Shown here in pieces: positions 9,293 to 18,818 of a stretch of 64,000 bases of DNA. The translations under genes and the position numbers were made by a program. Numbering within the stretch: position 1 is the first letter of the stretch; every line of letters begins with the position of its first letter. The notes under the pieces were generated by a model. It had not been told where the DNA came from. It did no database searches and saw only the letters and a program-made list of their open reading frames with translations. The DNA is from Arthrobacter sp. H16F315 (GTDB lineage Bacteria; Actinomycetota; Actinomycetes; Actinomycetales; Micrococcaceae): positions 1,922,001 through 1,986,000 of the forward strand of contig NZ_JAMXSS010000002.1 of NCBI RefSeq assembly GCF_024124825.1, in the 5' to 3' direction.

Positions 9293-10078
9293 TTACAGCT
9301 TGTCGAAGTCTGCTTCCTCGACGGTGGAGCCTGCGGGGCGGCTCTCACCGGCGGCAAGGGCGGCCGGCGAGCCGCCGGACTTCAGCGCAGCGAGCCTGGC
9401 TTCGATCTCGGTCTGCTCGCCAAGGTCCTCAAGTGAGTTGAACTGTGCGTCCAGGCTCGAAGCGGCGAGTTCCTGCTGGCCGCGGACTTTGGCTTCCTCG
9501 CGCCGGATCTTCTCTTCGAAACGGCCAACCTCGGAGGTGGGATCCATAAAGTCGATGCTCTTCAACGCATCGTGGACCTGGGTCTGAGCCGCCGCCGTCT
9601 TGGAGCGCGCCACGAGTTCGTTGCGCTTGCTGGTGAGCTCGTTGAGCTTCCCCTTCATCTGGTCCAGGCCGTGCTTGAGCTTGTCAACAACCTCGGTTTG
9701 AGAGGCGATGCTCGGCTCGGCGGACTTCGCCTCGTTTTCAGCGGACATCTGGCGCTGCAGGGCCACCTTGGCCAGGTTGTCGAACTTCTCTGCGTCGACG
9801 GTGTCGCCCCCGGCGCGGTATTCGTCAGCCTTGCGGGAGGCGGCGAGGGCCTTTTTACCCCAGTCCTGGGCGTTTTTGATGTCCTCGTTGTAGTCGTCCT
9901 GGAGCATCCGCAGGTTGCCGATGGTCTGGGCGACGGCAGACTCGGCCTCGGCGATGTTGTTGGTGTAATCCCGGACCATCTGGTCGAGCATCTTCTGCGG
10001 GTCCTCAGCCTGGTCCAGCAGGGAATTGATGTTGGCCTTCGCCAGCTGCGCCATGCGGCCGAAAATGGACTGCTTCAT
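9293..10078 (-). CDS. pspA: PspA/IM30 family envelope-stress protein
   Basis: A 261-residue, almost entirely helical protein with the PspA/IM30/Vipp1 opening MKQSIFGRMAQLAKANINSL and the MVRDYTNNIAEAESAVAQ segment. Heptad-rich coiled coil fills most of the length. PspA proteins assemble on damaged membranes and preserve the proton gradient. The start ATG 10078 has an AAAGG ribosome site. It lies 124 bases downstream of the TPM-domain gene on the same strand, so the two probably share transcription. The same pairing of PspA-like and TPM-domain genes occurs in other Gram-positives. A stem-loop follows at 9201-9250. Confidence 0.9.
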   Translation of the reverse strand: MKQSIFGRMAQLAKANINSLLDQAEDPQKMLDQMVRDYTNNIAEAESAVAQTIGNLRMLQDDYNEDIKNAQDWGKKALAASRKADEYRAGGDTVDAEKFDNLAKVALQRQMSAENEAKSAEPSIASQTEVVDKLKHGLDQMKGKLNELTSKRNELVARSKTAAAQTQVHDALKSIDFMDPTSEVGRFEEKIRREEAKVRGQQELAASSLDAQFNSLEDLGEQTEIEARLAALKSGGSPAALAAGESRPAGSTVEEADFDKL

Positions 10079-10202
10079 GGTGTTACCTTTCGTCCTGCTC
10101 AGTGGTGCCCACTGAATATCGGTGAACAGTGAAATGTACCGCTTCTACCCGCCAGCCGGAGCGTCCCCGCCGGCGCCTAGTTTCGTGTGGCAAGGGGGCC
10201 GG

Positions 10203-12238
10203 CTAAAAGCTGCCCGAGTCGCCGCCGCCAAAGTCTCCGCCACCGCCAAAGTCTCCGCCGCCGCCCCAGCCGCCGCCGGAGTCTCCGCCGCCGCCCCAAC
10301 CGCCGCCGCCGCCTCCGCCGTGCAGGATGGAGTTGATGAGGATGCCGCCTAGGATGGCGCCGCCGAGGCCGCCACCGCCGCCGCCGCCGAACATCCCGCC
10401 GCGGCCATAGCCCTGGTTGGCGTAGCCGCCGAATTGGTCCACGTCGGACTGTGCCTGCTGCGCTGCCTGGGCCGCGAGATTGTGGGCCTGTTGGGCGTAC
10501 TGCAGCGCGGTGACGGGGTCCGTGCGGGAAATGGAAAGGGCGTAGTCCAGGTTGCGCTGGGCCTCTGCAAGCCGGGTGCGCGCCTCAGTGCCGACGCCGC
10601 CGCGGCGGGCGGTGATGTAGTCCGACGTCGCACTGATCTGTGCCTGGGCGGACATGATGCTCTGCTGCAGCGAGGCCTGGGCTCGCCGGGCCTGCTCCTG
10701 CTGGTCACGAATCCCGGCGAGGGCCGAATCCAACGTCTGGTGCGCCGTTTCGACGCGTTCCAGGGTGGCAATCGGATCAATCTTGCCGCCTTGGATTTCG
10801 GCTTTGACCCGGGCCAGTGCCGCTTCGACGGCGGCTACGGGTCCGGCCAGCTCGGGGTGCTCCCCGGACTGGATCATGGCCCTGGCCTGGGCCAGGTCCT
10901 GGGAGGTGTCGACGACTGCAGACTCCAGCCCGCTATGTGCCTCCTCGAGGTTGCCGGCGACCTTGGTGATCGCATCGATGAGCACGTTGGTCTGATGAAG
11001 GCTTTCTTCAGCTGCCCGGACGGCGACGGCGGCGAGGCTTCCTTCGCCGGCACTGAGCTTCTCCCGGGCCGTTACCGAAGCATTCCGCACGAAGGCGAGC
11101 CGCTCCTTGGCTTGGCTGATGTTGTCCGCAACCTGAGCCAGGGCGCTCTCGGCGTACTTGGCGCGCAGCCCGGTGAGGGACTGCTCGGCGCTGGCGATCC
11201 TCGCCTCTGCCTCCCCGGCGCCGGAGGCAACGGTGGCCAGGGCCTGCGGGGCGTTCTTTTCAAGCTCACGCAGGGAATCGAAGTCCGCCTTCTGCTCCTG
11301 CAGCGAGGACAGGGCGGACTCGGAGCGGCGGATGATCTCGGCGAGCCAGGTACGCTGTTGCTCCTCGGTGTCCGGGATGTGGTCGTCGAGCTGCTGCTGC
11401 AGCTTGAAGGACTCGGACATATGGCCTTTGGCGTCCTGCAGGGCCTTTGTGAAGTTGCCGACGGCGGCATCGCCGTACTGCGCCTGGGCAAAGCCAAGCT
11501 CCTGCTCGCTGGACTTGATGGCGTCGTCGGCGGCAATCAGCAGCGAGCCGCTCTTGCGGCGCAGTTCCGCTACGGTGAGCCCGGCAAGCGGGTCCAGATC
11601 GGCGCCCTGCTGCTCAGAGCCCGTGGTGGCCCCCCGGGCGGCCCTTTTCGGCGATTCCGGAAGTACAAGTAGGCGCCGGCCCCGCCAGCGGCTACGACTC
11701 CCACACCGACCAGCACGGCGCTGCCGGCGCCGGCGCCCGAGGACACCGAGCCGCTCCCGCCGCCGGCCGCGTCGCCAACGGCAACGGCAGTGTCAATGGC
11801 CGCCTGGGCAAAGTCGCGCTTGCCGCCGGCCAGATTCGCGACGATCGCATTTTGGCTGATCGTGCTGGTCTTGGAGTAGATGGCGCTGGCCGAATTCGGC
11901 GAAAAATAGTACTTGCCGTCGTCGGACATGGCGAGGATGACATCGGCCCGCCCCATGCCCTTTTTCGTTGCCACGGCCTGTGCCCATGCCTTGGGTTCAG
12001 CGGGGTTCTCGAACGTCTTTACGGTCACGACGTAGAGGTTGTATTTGTGGTCTTCTAGAAGCTTCTGAACTGCGTCCTGGACCTCGCCCTTGCGACTGCC
12101 GAGTACATTTCCGCTGTCAAGGACATTTTGTCCGGAGGGTATCGTTACCGGGTCCTCGGCCAGGGCTGGAACGGCCGGAATCGCCAGCAGTCCGGCAACG
12201 CCCACGATGGCGAGGAAACGAGTCAAAGCAGACCGCAT
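10203..12238 (-). CDS. TPM-domain, coiled-coil, Gly-rich tail envelope protein (one frameshift)
   Basis: A secreted or anchored protein. The signal peptide is at residues 1-28 (AIPAVPALAE cleavage region). A TPM domain (PF04536-like; SGNVLGSRKGEVQDAVQKLL, YNLYVVTV) spans roughly 40-160. A membrane segment (GAGSAVLVGVGVVAAGGAGAY) is followed by a basic stop-transfer (FRNRRKG). Then come a long coiled coil and a glycine-rich tail of GGGDFGGG repeats ending SGSF. The frame breaks after the membrane segment at the CCCCCC run 11630-11635. One extra G on the coding strand joins KGPPGG to ATTGSEQQGADLDPLAGL and yields 678 residues. It probably works with PspA in envelope homeostasis; its biochemical activity is not known. 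Confidence 0.82.
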
Positions 12239-12533
12239 GGCAACCCTTCAGCACTTCTGCGACCAGTTCGGGCCGAACCGGTCGTCAATATCGCCGCAGC
12301 ACCTGCCGCACTGATGTATAGCCGCAGGTCGCTGTGGCAATTCCATTTGATTCTATGGTGCCCCCAAGTGGCCGTCCATCGATGGGAATATGCCACCAGC
12401 GAAAAGCGCTGCTTGGGTGGATGGAAGCTGTGCCATGGCACGTGGAACCATTCAGCAACCTCCCAGCAAACGTGCGCTTTAGTATCAGTGTGATCGTCCA
12501 TAGTTAATGCAGACGAGGATGAAAGGAAGTCTT

Positions 12534-14195
12534 ATGACTGAGAACCCAGCGCAGGGCGCGTCAGCAGAGAACCGGGAGCCGGCCGCGCCGCACGAGGGCA
12601 CTTCAGGGCACCCCCAGGGCGCCTCCGCGCCGGACTCAGCGCACGAGAACCCGACACTCCCGCTGGAGCCAACGGCGGACAACGCTCCGCAGCCGGTCTA
12701 TCCCCAGCATCAGCCGGCGTACGGCCGTCCGCCGGCACCGGTGACGCAACAGTTCGACGAGGCGCCCGCCCCCGTCCAGCAGGACCACACGCCGGGCCAG
12801 CCCGACCCGCAGCACAGCCCTGCCTTTGGACCGACGGCCGGCGGCTCCGCCTTTGGCCAGTCCCAGCACCCGCACAGCCAGCACTCCAGCGGCCAGCCCG
12901 CTTCCGGCCAGCCGCAATATGGCGGCTACGGCGGTGCCGTTCCCGGGTCGGCCTACGCGTCCAATCCCGCCCACGCCCCCAAGCGCAAGGCGGCGTTCGG
13001 TGTCCCCACCCTCATTGCCAGCATCCTTGCCGCCGGCCTTGTCGGCGGCGGTGTGGTAGCCGGGACCACCCAGTTGCTCGGGGGCGGCGGAGGCGTCACC
13101 TCCACCGGATCCAGCAACAGCAGCAGCCAGGCCGGTCCTGTCATTGTGAACAACCGGGATGATGTTAATGCCATCACCGCGGCTGCCGTGAAGGCCACGC
13201 CAAGCGTCGTGACCATCAAGGCATCAAGCGGCAGCGGCGGTGGCACCGGCTCCGGCATAATTTTGGACACTGACGGCCACGTCCTGACGAACACGCACGT
13301 TGTCACCCTCGACGGCACGGCGGCCAACGCCGCGATCGAAGTCCGCCTGAGTGACGGCAAGGTCTACAGTGCAAAGGTCGTCGGCACCGACCCGCTCTCC
13401 GATCTTGCGGTGGTGCAGATCCAGGACGCCTCCGGGCTGGTACCGGCTGTCCTGGGCGATTCCGGCAAGCTGAACGTCGGCGACACCGCCGTCGCGATCG
13501 GCTCGCCCCTCGGCCTGACGGGAACCGTGACGGATGGCATTGTGTCGACGCTGAACCGCACCATCAGCGTCGCCTCGTCGGCAGTACCGAAGCAAGGGGC
13601 GGACAGCTCCCAAGGCGGCGGACAGGGCTTCCAGTTTGCCCCGCCGGACGGCGGGCAGGGGCAAAGCACCACTAACCAAGGCAGCATCGCGATCAACGTG
13701 ATCCAGACCGATGCGGCCATCAACCCGGGAAACTCCGGCGGCGCCCTGATCAACACCAAGGGTGAGGTCATCGGCGTGAACGTCGCTATCGCCTCGGCCG
13801 GCGGCGACACCGCGAGCAGCGGAAACATCGGCGTGGGCTTCAGCATTCCGATCAACAACGCCAAGCGGATTGCGCAGGAGATCATCAGCGGCGGCAAGGC
13901 GACCCACGGCCAATTTGGTGTCAGTGTCAAGCAGAAGGCTGCCGGCAGCGCAGCGTCCGGATTCTCCGTCGGAGCCGAGGTTGCCACCGTTGAACCAGAT
14001 TCCGCAGCAGACAAGGCTGGCCTGAAAGTCGGCGACGTCGTGACGAAGTTCCAGGACCTCACCATCAGCGATCCGAACCAGCTCACTGCCGCCGTGCGCG
14101 AGCAGGCCGCCGGGGCCGCGGTGAAGGTCACCGTCCTGCGCGGCGGCAAGGAGCAGCAACTCGATGTGACCCTCGGGGCGGCCGCCGAGCAGTAG
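12534..14195 (+). CDS. HtrA/DegP-like trypsin-type serine protease with PDZ domain
   Basis: A 553-residue S1C protease. An N-terminal 140 residues rich in Pro/Gln/His is probably cytosolic and disordered. A single membrane segment (about 155-180, LIASILAAGLVGGGVVAG) precedes the protease domain. Catalytic residues are visible: His in LTNTHVV (about 254), Asp in PLSDLAVV (about 289) and Ser in NPGNSGGALI (about 401). A PDZ domain (EPDSAADKAGLKVGDVV) ends the protein. It is expected to degrade or refold misfolded extracytoplasmic proteins. ATG 12534 is preferred over the in-frame ATG at 12507 because AAAGGAAG precedes it. It is divergent from the TPM gene across a 295-base gap in which I see no other gene. 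Confidence 0.9.
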   Translation: MTENPAQGASAENREPAAPHEGTSGHPQGASAPDSAHENPTLPLEPTADNAPQPVYPQHQPAYGRPPAPVTQQFDEAPAPVQQDHTPGQPDPQHSPAFGPTAGGSAFGQSQHPHSQHSSGQPASGQPQYGGYGGAVPGSAYASNPAHAPKRKAAFGVPTLIASILAAGLVGGGVVAGTTQLLGGGGGVTSTGSSNSSSQAGPVIVNNRDDVNAITAAAVKATPSVVTIKASSGSGGGTGSGIILDTDGHVLTNTHVVTLDGTAANAAIEVRLSDGKVYSAKVVGTDPLSDLAVVQIQDASGLVPAVLGDSGKLNVGDTAVAIGSPLGLTGTVTDGIVSTLNRTISVASSAVPKQGADSSQGGGQGFQFAPPDGGQGQSTTNQGSIAINVIQTDAAINPGNSGGALINTKGEVIGVNVAIASAGGDTASSGNIGVGFSIPINNAKRIAQEIISGGKATHGQFGVSVKQKAAGSAASGFSVGAEVATVEPDSAADKAGLKVGDVVTKFQDLTISDPNQLTAAVREQAAGAAVKVTVLRGGKEQQLDVTLGAAAEQ

Positions 14196-14216
14196 GAACA
14201 GTTCGCTCGCCCAGGT

Positions 14217-14256
14217 AGAAGGCCGGGAGGCGCCGTCAGGTGCCGCCCGGCCTTCT
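14217..14256 (+). terminator. Terminator after the HtrA-like gene
   Basis: An 11-bp stem (AGAAGGCCGGG, 14217-14227, with 14246-14256), 20 bases after the stop codon. Confidence 0.65.
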
Positions 14257-14429
14257 GCTGTGCACGGCACTGCCGCGGGGACGCCCGCAGCCCTGACACA
14301 GGCGTTAACCCGGCGGCGCCCGTGCTCGCCGATATGGTTAGCTAGGAGAAACCCGGCTCCCCGGGCGTTCCGTGGCCACGACCCCACCCGGCTGGCTGTC
14401 CACCCGCATGGAAGGCTGCTGTAAACACA

Positions 14430-15242
14430 GTGGAAGAGACATTGAAGATCATCGTGCTCGTCAAGCACGTCCCGGACGCACAGTTCGACCGGCACCTCAC
14501 CGGAGCGGGCAACACAACAGACCGCTCCGAGAGCATCCTGTCCGAACTTGATGAGTACGCCCTCGAAGCCGCACTCCAGCTGATCGAGGCCCGCGGCGGG
14601 GAAGCGGCCGGCAACAGGGTCATCGCACTGAGTATGGGCCCTGCCGGTGCCGTCAACGCGGTGAAGAAGTCCCTGCAGATTGGTGCCAGCGAAGGCGTCC
14701 ACCTCAGCGACGACGCACTGGCCGGTTCCGACGCCGCAGCCACCTCGCTTGCGCTGGCCGCCGCCATCCGCCACCTCGGCGCGGACACCCCGGCGGACCT
14801 TATCCTCACTGGCATGGCCTCCACCGACGGCGAGACCTCTCTGGTCCCGGCCCAGCTCGCGGAACGCCTGGACCTGCCGCAGGTCACCTTCGCGTCCTCG
14901 CTGGAACTCGACGGCGCCACGCTCACCGCCCGCCGCGACGGCGATGCCCACGCCGACACCGTCGAGGCAACGCTGCCCGCCCTCGTCTCGGTCACGGACC
15001 AGATCAATGACCCCCGGTACCCGAATTTCAAGGGCATTATGGCCGCCAAGAAGAAGACCATCACCACGCTGAGCCTTGCCGACATCGGCGTCGACCCGGC
15101 GCACGTGGGACGGTCAGGTTCCTGGACCGCCGTCGAATCCGCCGAGGCACGCCCGGCGCGCACCGCCGGCACCATCATCACCGACGAGGGCGATGCCGGC
15201 ATCAAGCTGGTCGAGTTCCTGGCCGCCCAGAAGCTGCTCTAA
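14430..15242 (+). CDS. etfB: Electron transfer flavoprotein, beta subunit
   Basis: A 270-residue EtfB/FixA protein that binds AMP and, with EtfA, carries electrons from acyl-CoA and other flavin dehydrogenases to the quinone pool. The family signature is present: KIIVLVKHVPD near the N-terminus, ILSELDEYALEAALQL, and ILTGMASTDGETSLVPAQLA with VSVTDQINDPRYPNFKGIM. The open frame starts at GTG 14430, but homologues usually begin MKIVVLVK, so TTG 14442 (with GGAAGAG just before it) is an equally good start. etfA follows 14 bases after the stop, forming an etfBA operon. Confidence 0.93.
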   Translation: MEETLKIIVLVKHVPDAQFDRHLTGAGNTTDRSESILSELDEYALEAALQLIEARGGEAAGNRVIALSMGPAGAVNAVKKSLQIGASEGVHLSDDALAGSDAAATSLALAAAIRHLGADTPADLILTGMASTDGETSLVPAQLAERLDLPQVTFASSLELDGATLTARRDGDAHADTVEATLPALVSVTDQINDPRYPNFKGIMAAKKKTITTLSLADIGVDPAHVGRSGSWTAVESAEARPARTAGTIITDEGDAGIKLVEFLAAQKLL

Positions 15243-15256
15243 GGGGATTCCCAGAC

Positions 15257-16210
15257 ATGGCAAAAGTACTCGTATTCATTGACAACCCCGGCCAGGCCCT
15301 GAAGAAGGCCAGCCTGGAGCTGCTCACCATTGCCCGGTCCCTTGGGGAGCCGGCGGTCGCCCTCAACGGGGAACTTCACGACGACGTCGCAGCAACCCTG
15401 GGCGCCTATGGCGCCCAAACGCTGTACCGGCCGTCCGCAGCAGACCTCGACGACTACCTCGTCGGCCCCAAGGCCTCCTACCTGGCAGCCGCGGTGCACA
15501 CCGCCGATGCCACCGTCGTCTTGACCGAGAACTCGGCGGAAGCCAGGGAAATCGCTGCGAGGCTCGGCATCAAGCTGGGCGCCGGAGTCATCACCGACGT
15601 CGTCGCCGTGGACGCTGACGGAACCGCGCACAAGTCCGTGCTGGCCGGTTCCTACGTCACCACAGCGAAGGCCACGACGCCGGTCGCTGTCCTGACCGTC
15701 AAAGCCAACAGCATCACGCCGGAGCCTGCCGTCACCGGCACAGCGCCGGCCACCGTCACCGTCGATGTGCCGGAGACTGCCACCGCGGCGTCGGCCAGGA
15801 TCACGGCCCGCAACGAGAAGGCCGCCAGCGGCCGTCCGGAGCTCACCGAGGCGCGGATCGTTGTGGCCGGCGGCCGCGGCGTCGACGGCAACTTTGGCCC
15901 GGTCGAAGACCTCGCCGATGCCCTCGGTGCTGCCATCGGCGCTTCCCGCGCCGCAACTGACGCAGGCTGGATCGGCCACGACGCGCAGATCGGCCAGACC
16001 GGCAAGACCGTTTCGCCCCAGCTGTACATCTCCGCAGGCATCTCCGGAGCCATCCAGCAGAAGGCCGGCATGCAGACTGCCACAGTGATCGTGGCCGTGA
16101 ACAAGGACGCGGAATCGCCCATCTTCGAGATCGCCGACTTCGGCATCGTGGGGGACCTCTTTACAGTCCTGCCGCAGGCCACCGAAGAAATCAAGAAGCG
16201 CCGGGGCTGA
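15257..16210 (+). CDS. etfA: Electron transfer flavoprotein, alpha subunit
   Basis: A 317-residue EtfA/FixB partner of EtfB; it holds the redox-active FAD. The C-terminal FAD-binding half shows the expected RIVVAGGRGV, GASRAATDAGWI, IGQTGKTVSPQLYI, GISGAIQQKAGM and TVIVAVNKDAESPIFEIADFGIVGD (split here into the five family blocks). The ATG start at 15257 follows AAGGGGATT. It lies directly downstream of etfB and 4 bases before the PIG-L deacetylase gene, which suggests one transcription unit ending at 17018-17070. Confidence 0.94.
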   Translation: MAKVLVFIDNPGQALKKASLELLTIARSLGEPAVALNGELHDDVAATLGAYGAQTLYRPSAADLDDYLVGPKASYLAAAVHTADATVVLTENSAEAREIAARLGIKLGAGVITDVVAVDADGTAHKSVLAGSYVTTAKATTPVAVLTVKANSITPEPAVTGTAPATVTVDVPETATAASARITARNEKAASGRPELTEARIVVAGGRGVDGNFGPVEDLADALGAAIGASRAATDAGWIGHDAQIGQTGKTVSPQLYISAGISGAIQQKAGMQTATVIVAVNKDAESPIFEIADFGIVGDLFTVLPQATEEIKKRRG

Positions 16211-16214
16211 CCCG

Positions 16215-16994
16215 TTGGACACCCTTAGCCCCTCGGCGCCAAGCCCGTTTGATCCGGAGCACGAACGGATCGAACGGGTGCTGTGCTTCGCCGCCCACCC
16301 GGACGACATCGATTTCGGTGCCGCCGGCACCGTCGCGGCCTGGACCGCGGCCGGCATAGAGGTCAGCTACTGCATCATGACCGACGGCGACGCGGGCGGC
16401 TTTGACCCCGGAGAGAGGGACGAGATCGTCCGGCTGCGGAATGAGGAACAACGCCGTGCCGCTGCCCTGGTCGGGGTGAGCGACATTTACTATCTGCACG
16501 AGCGCGACGGGTACCTCGAGCCCACCCACGACGTGATCCGCGAGGTGGTACGGCTGATCCGCCAGATCCGGCCCGACGTTGTGCTCTCGATGCATCCGGA
16601 ACGGAACTGGACCAGGATCCAGAAGAGCCACCCCGACCACCTGGCGGTGGGGGAGGCGGTGACCCGGGCGGTGTATCCGGCGTTGGAGAACCCGTTTGCG
16701 TATCCGGAGCTGGCCGAGGCCGGACTTCCGGCCTATAAGTTGCCGTGGCTGTGGCTTTTCGCCGGGCCTGCGGAACGTGAAAACCACGTTGTGGATGTGA
16801 CGGAACAGGTGGAGGACAAACTCGCCGCCATCCATATCCACGTCAGTCAGCACCCCGACATCGAGGCCATGGACCGCACCGTCCGTGGGCTCATGCTCCG
16901 GACAGCGGAACGCGGCGGTCTCCCGGCCGGCCGCAGCGCAGAGGCGTTCCACGTCGTTGCAATCAACGGGCCAGGGACCATCGCCGGGTTCTAG
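16215..16994 (+). CDS. PIG-L family (LmbE-like) N-deacetylase
   Basis: A 259-residue zinc deacetylase of the LmbE/PIG-L family. The metal-binding motif AAHPDDIDFG lies near residue 30 and the distal histidine in SHPDHLAVG near residue 138. In Actinobacteria this family includes the mycothiol enzymes MshB and Mca, but the sequence alone does not assign this copy; it is shorter than most MshB proteins. The TTG start at 16215 is 4 bases after etfA, the only option that keeps the full N-terminal strand, so translation is probably coupled. A hairpin terminator follows. Confidence 0.8.
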   Translation: MDTLSPSAPSPFDPEHERIERVLCFAAHPDDIDFGAAGTVAAWTAAGIEVSYCIMTDGDAGGFDPGERDEIVRLRNEEQRRAAALVGVSDIYYLHERDGYLEPTHDVIREVVRLIRQIRPDVVLSMHPERNWTRIQKSHPDHLAVGEAVTRAVYPALENPFAYPELAEAGLPAYKLPWLWLFAGPAERENHVVDVTEQVEDKLAAIHIHVSQHPDIEAMDRTVRGLMLRTAERGGLPAGRSAEAFHVVAINGPGTIAGF

Positions 16995-17017
16995 TCTGAC
17001 CTGACCTGCGCGAACAA

Positions 17018-17070
17018 AAAGCCGCCCAGGCCTTGATCCCTGTCTAAAGGGACAAGGCCTGCGCGGCTTT
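17018..17070. terminator. Terminator shared by the etf/PIG-L unit and the rskA-like gene
   Basis: Nested inverted repeats AAAGCCGC/GCGGCTTT and CAGGCCTTG/CAAGGCCTG. There is an A-run on the left and a T-run on the right, so it can act in both directions between the convergent genes. Confidence 0.75.
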
Positions 17071-17089
17071 GTGGTATCTGGTCCTGACG

Positions 17090-17979
17090 CTATGCTCCCA
17101 GCGGGGCGGCCGCCACTGTGGGCATAGTCGGTTTAGACGAGCCACCGGCCGGTTCCACGGTGATGCCGAGAGCTGCGGCGGTGCTGATGCCCTTGACCAC
17201 TGCAGGCTTGGACAGGGCTTCGGCATTCATCAAGCCCTGGGATACCGGAGCCGATCCGTCCTTGGGGATCAGCCACATCTGGTAGACCTTGCCCGCCGGC
17301 GGTGCCGGGACGTCGTTCATCCTCACGACGATCGCATCCTTCGAGCTGGAGACCGACACCGTCGCCGTGCCGCCGCCAACGACATCGATTGTCTCCTGAC
17401 GGACATCGCCGGCCTGAAGGACCTGATTCATTGGATCGTTCTGGTTCGCGACGTAGGCCCCGACGCCGACTCCACCCATGGCGATTACGGCTGCGGCCGC
17501 GACGCCGACGAGCCAGTTGCGCATCCCTTGCGGACGGCGCCTCTCCTCCCGGCGCTTGCGGGCGGCGCCGAGTTCGTCGCCGATGGCGGGCGCTGCGGAG
17601 TCGCGGACGGGCCGGCTCACCACCGGAGGCACAGCAGACTGCCCGCGCCCCTGGTGCGGCTCCGGCGGCGCCCGATTTCTTGACCCGGCAGGTTGGCCAT
17701 GATGCGGTCCAGCAGGCCCTGCGGAGGTTCTTCCTCCGCGGCAAAGCTGACGGCAAGTGTCTCCCGTGCCTGCCGGACGCGTTCGTCAAAGGCGGCCCGC
17801 TCGGGCTGTGGAGCCGAGGCGAGGTGAGCCTCGATGGCGGCACGTTCGGCGTCGGTAATGGCGTCCAAGGCATACACCTCGGCGAGGTCAGCCGCACGCC
17901 CCGAAGCAAGATCGGTGGCGATATCGGCGGCAAAGCCGCCAGTGACGCGGCCGTTGTGGCGTGGATTTATGTCGGTCAT
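17090..17979 (-). CDS. rskA: Anti-sigma factor, RskA-like (one frameshift)
   Basis: Pairs with the ECF sigma factor encoded just upstream. The N-terminal part (from ATG 17979) has the zinc-less anti-sigma-like helix ADLAEVYALDAITDAERAAI. The second part has one membrane segment (WLVGVAAAAVIAMGGVGVGA) and a C-terminal extracytoplasmic RskA domain (YQMWLIPKDGSAPVSQG). In this family the domain is cleaved by intramembrane proteolysis to free the sigma factor. The frame changes between about 17632 and 17700. One missing base, for example in the AAA of CAAGAAATC or in a nearby G run, would restore a 296-residue protein. If real, the break would release the sigma factor permanently. Two non-overlapping genes is the unlikely alternative. 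Confidence 0.8.
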
Positions 17980-17980
17980 C

Positions 17981-18586
17981 TCAACTCACCCCCAGACAGG
18001 TCTTCAGTCGGATTAGTCCGTCGCGGATGCGGGACTTGATGGTAGGCACCGCAGCATTGAGCTTCTCTGCGACTTCCCGGTACGTGAGCCCGCCATAGTA
18101 GGCAAGCCGTACGGACTCCTGTTGTGTGTCGGTCAGCGTCTCCAGGCATCGGACCACTGCCTCGGCCTCAAGCCGGCTGCCGACCTCGTCAGAGACCGAA
18201 TCATGATCGATATCCTGGCTGCTGGCGCCGTATTTGGCTTCCCGGTCAGTTGAGGACTGGGACGATCGGACCTTATCCACGGCCCGTCGGTGCGAAATCG
18301 TCATCAGCCAGGCCAGCGGGGTGCCCGCCGAAGGATTAAACTTAGAGGCGTTCTGCCAGACCTGGAGGAAAACCTCCTGGGTGGTGTCCTCACTGAGTTC
18401 AACATCGATCAGTACGCGCCGGGCCATGCCAAAGACACGCCGGGACGTGAGCTGGTAGAACTCGGCGAAAGCTGCCTGGTCACCGAGTGCAACCTGCGCC
18501 AGGAGTGCGCCGAGCCGGCGGTTCACGTCGGCCGGAGTGCCAGAAGGAGCAGCAGCTTCGGGGTTCGGGGCGTTGGGAGTTTCCAT
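17981..18586 (-). CDS. sigK: ECF RNA polymerase sigma factor, SigK-like
   Basis: A 201-residue extracytoplasmic-function sigma factor. Region 2 has FAEFYQLTSRRVFGMARRVL, then EDTTQEVFLQVWQ (core and -10 binding). Region 4 is a helix-turn-helix (LAYYGGLTYREVAEKLNAAV, then PTIKSRIRDGLIRLK) for -35 recognition. Start ATG 18586 is chosen because GAAGGTG precedes it; the open frame extends upstream without support. Its stop is one base before the rskA-like start, a coupled sigma/anti-sigma pair. The SigK name rests on the RskA-type partner and the similarity of region 2, so other ECF19-like assignments are possible. Confidence 0.85.
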   Translation of the reverse strand: METPNAPNPEAAAPSGTPADVNRRLGALLAQVALGDQAAFAEFYQLTSRRVFGMARRVLIDVELSEDTTQEVFLQVWQNASKFNPSAGTPLAWLMTISHRRAVDKVRSSQSSTDREAKYGASSQDIDHDSVSDEVGSRLEAEAVVRCLETLTDTQQESVRLAYYGGLTYREVAEKLNAAVPTIKSRIRDGLIRLKTCLGVS

Positions 18587-18818
18587 CACCTTCAAGCATA
18601 AGGTGCCTGCCGCCAATCGCGGGCCAGGCCGGGATCTTTCCGGGGCGTGGTCTCTCACAGCGCGCCGGGCGGGATGTCTGTCCACCTGCAAAGTAGTTGT
18701 CACCTGCCGTTCCTCGCTCCTTTCCACGCTTCCTGCGCCTCTTGGTTTAACCGGGCTTCAGAAGTGATTCGGGGCCGCTGGCCGGCCGGATGGGCGGGCG
18801 TCGGAATAAGTTGCGTCG

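Noticed and set aside
10203..10320. GGN-rich stretch as a separate DNA repeat element
   Set aside because: It is in frame with the glycine-rich tail of the TPM protein and ends in the expected SGSF terminus.
13224..15104. A 626-codon open frame on the - strand across htrA and etfB
   Set aside because: It mirrors the codon bias of conserved + strand genes and crosses a clear terminator at 14217-14256.
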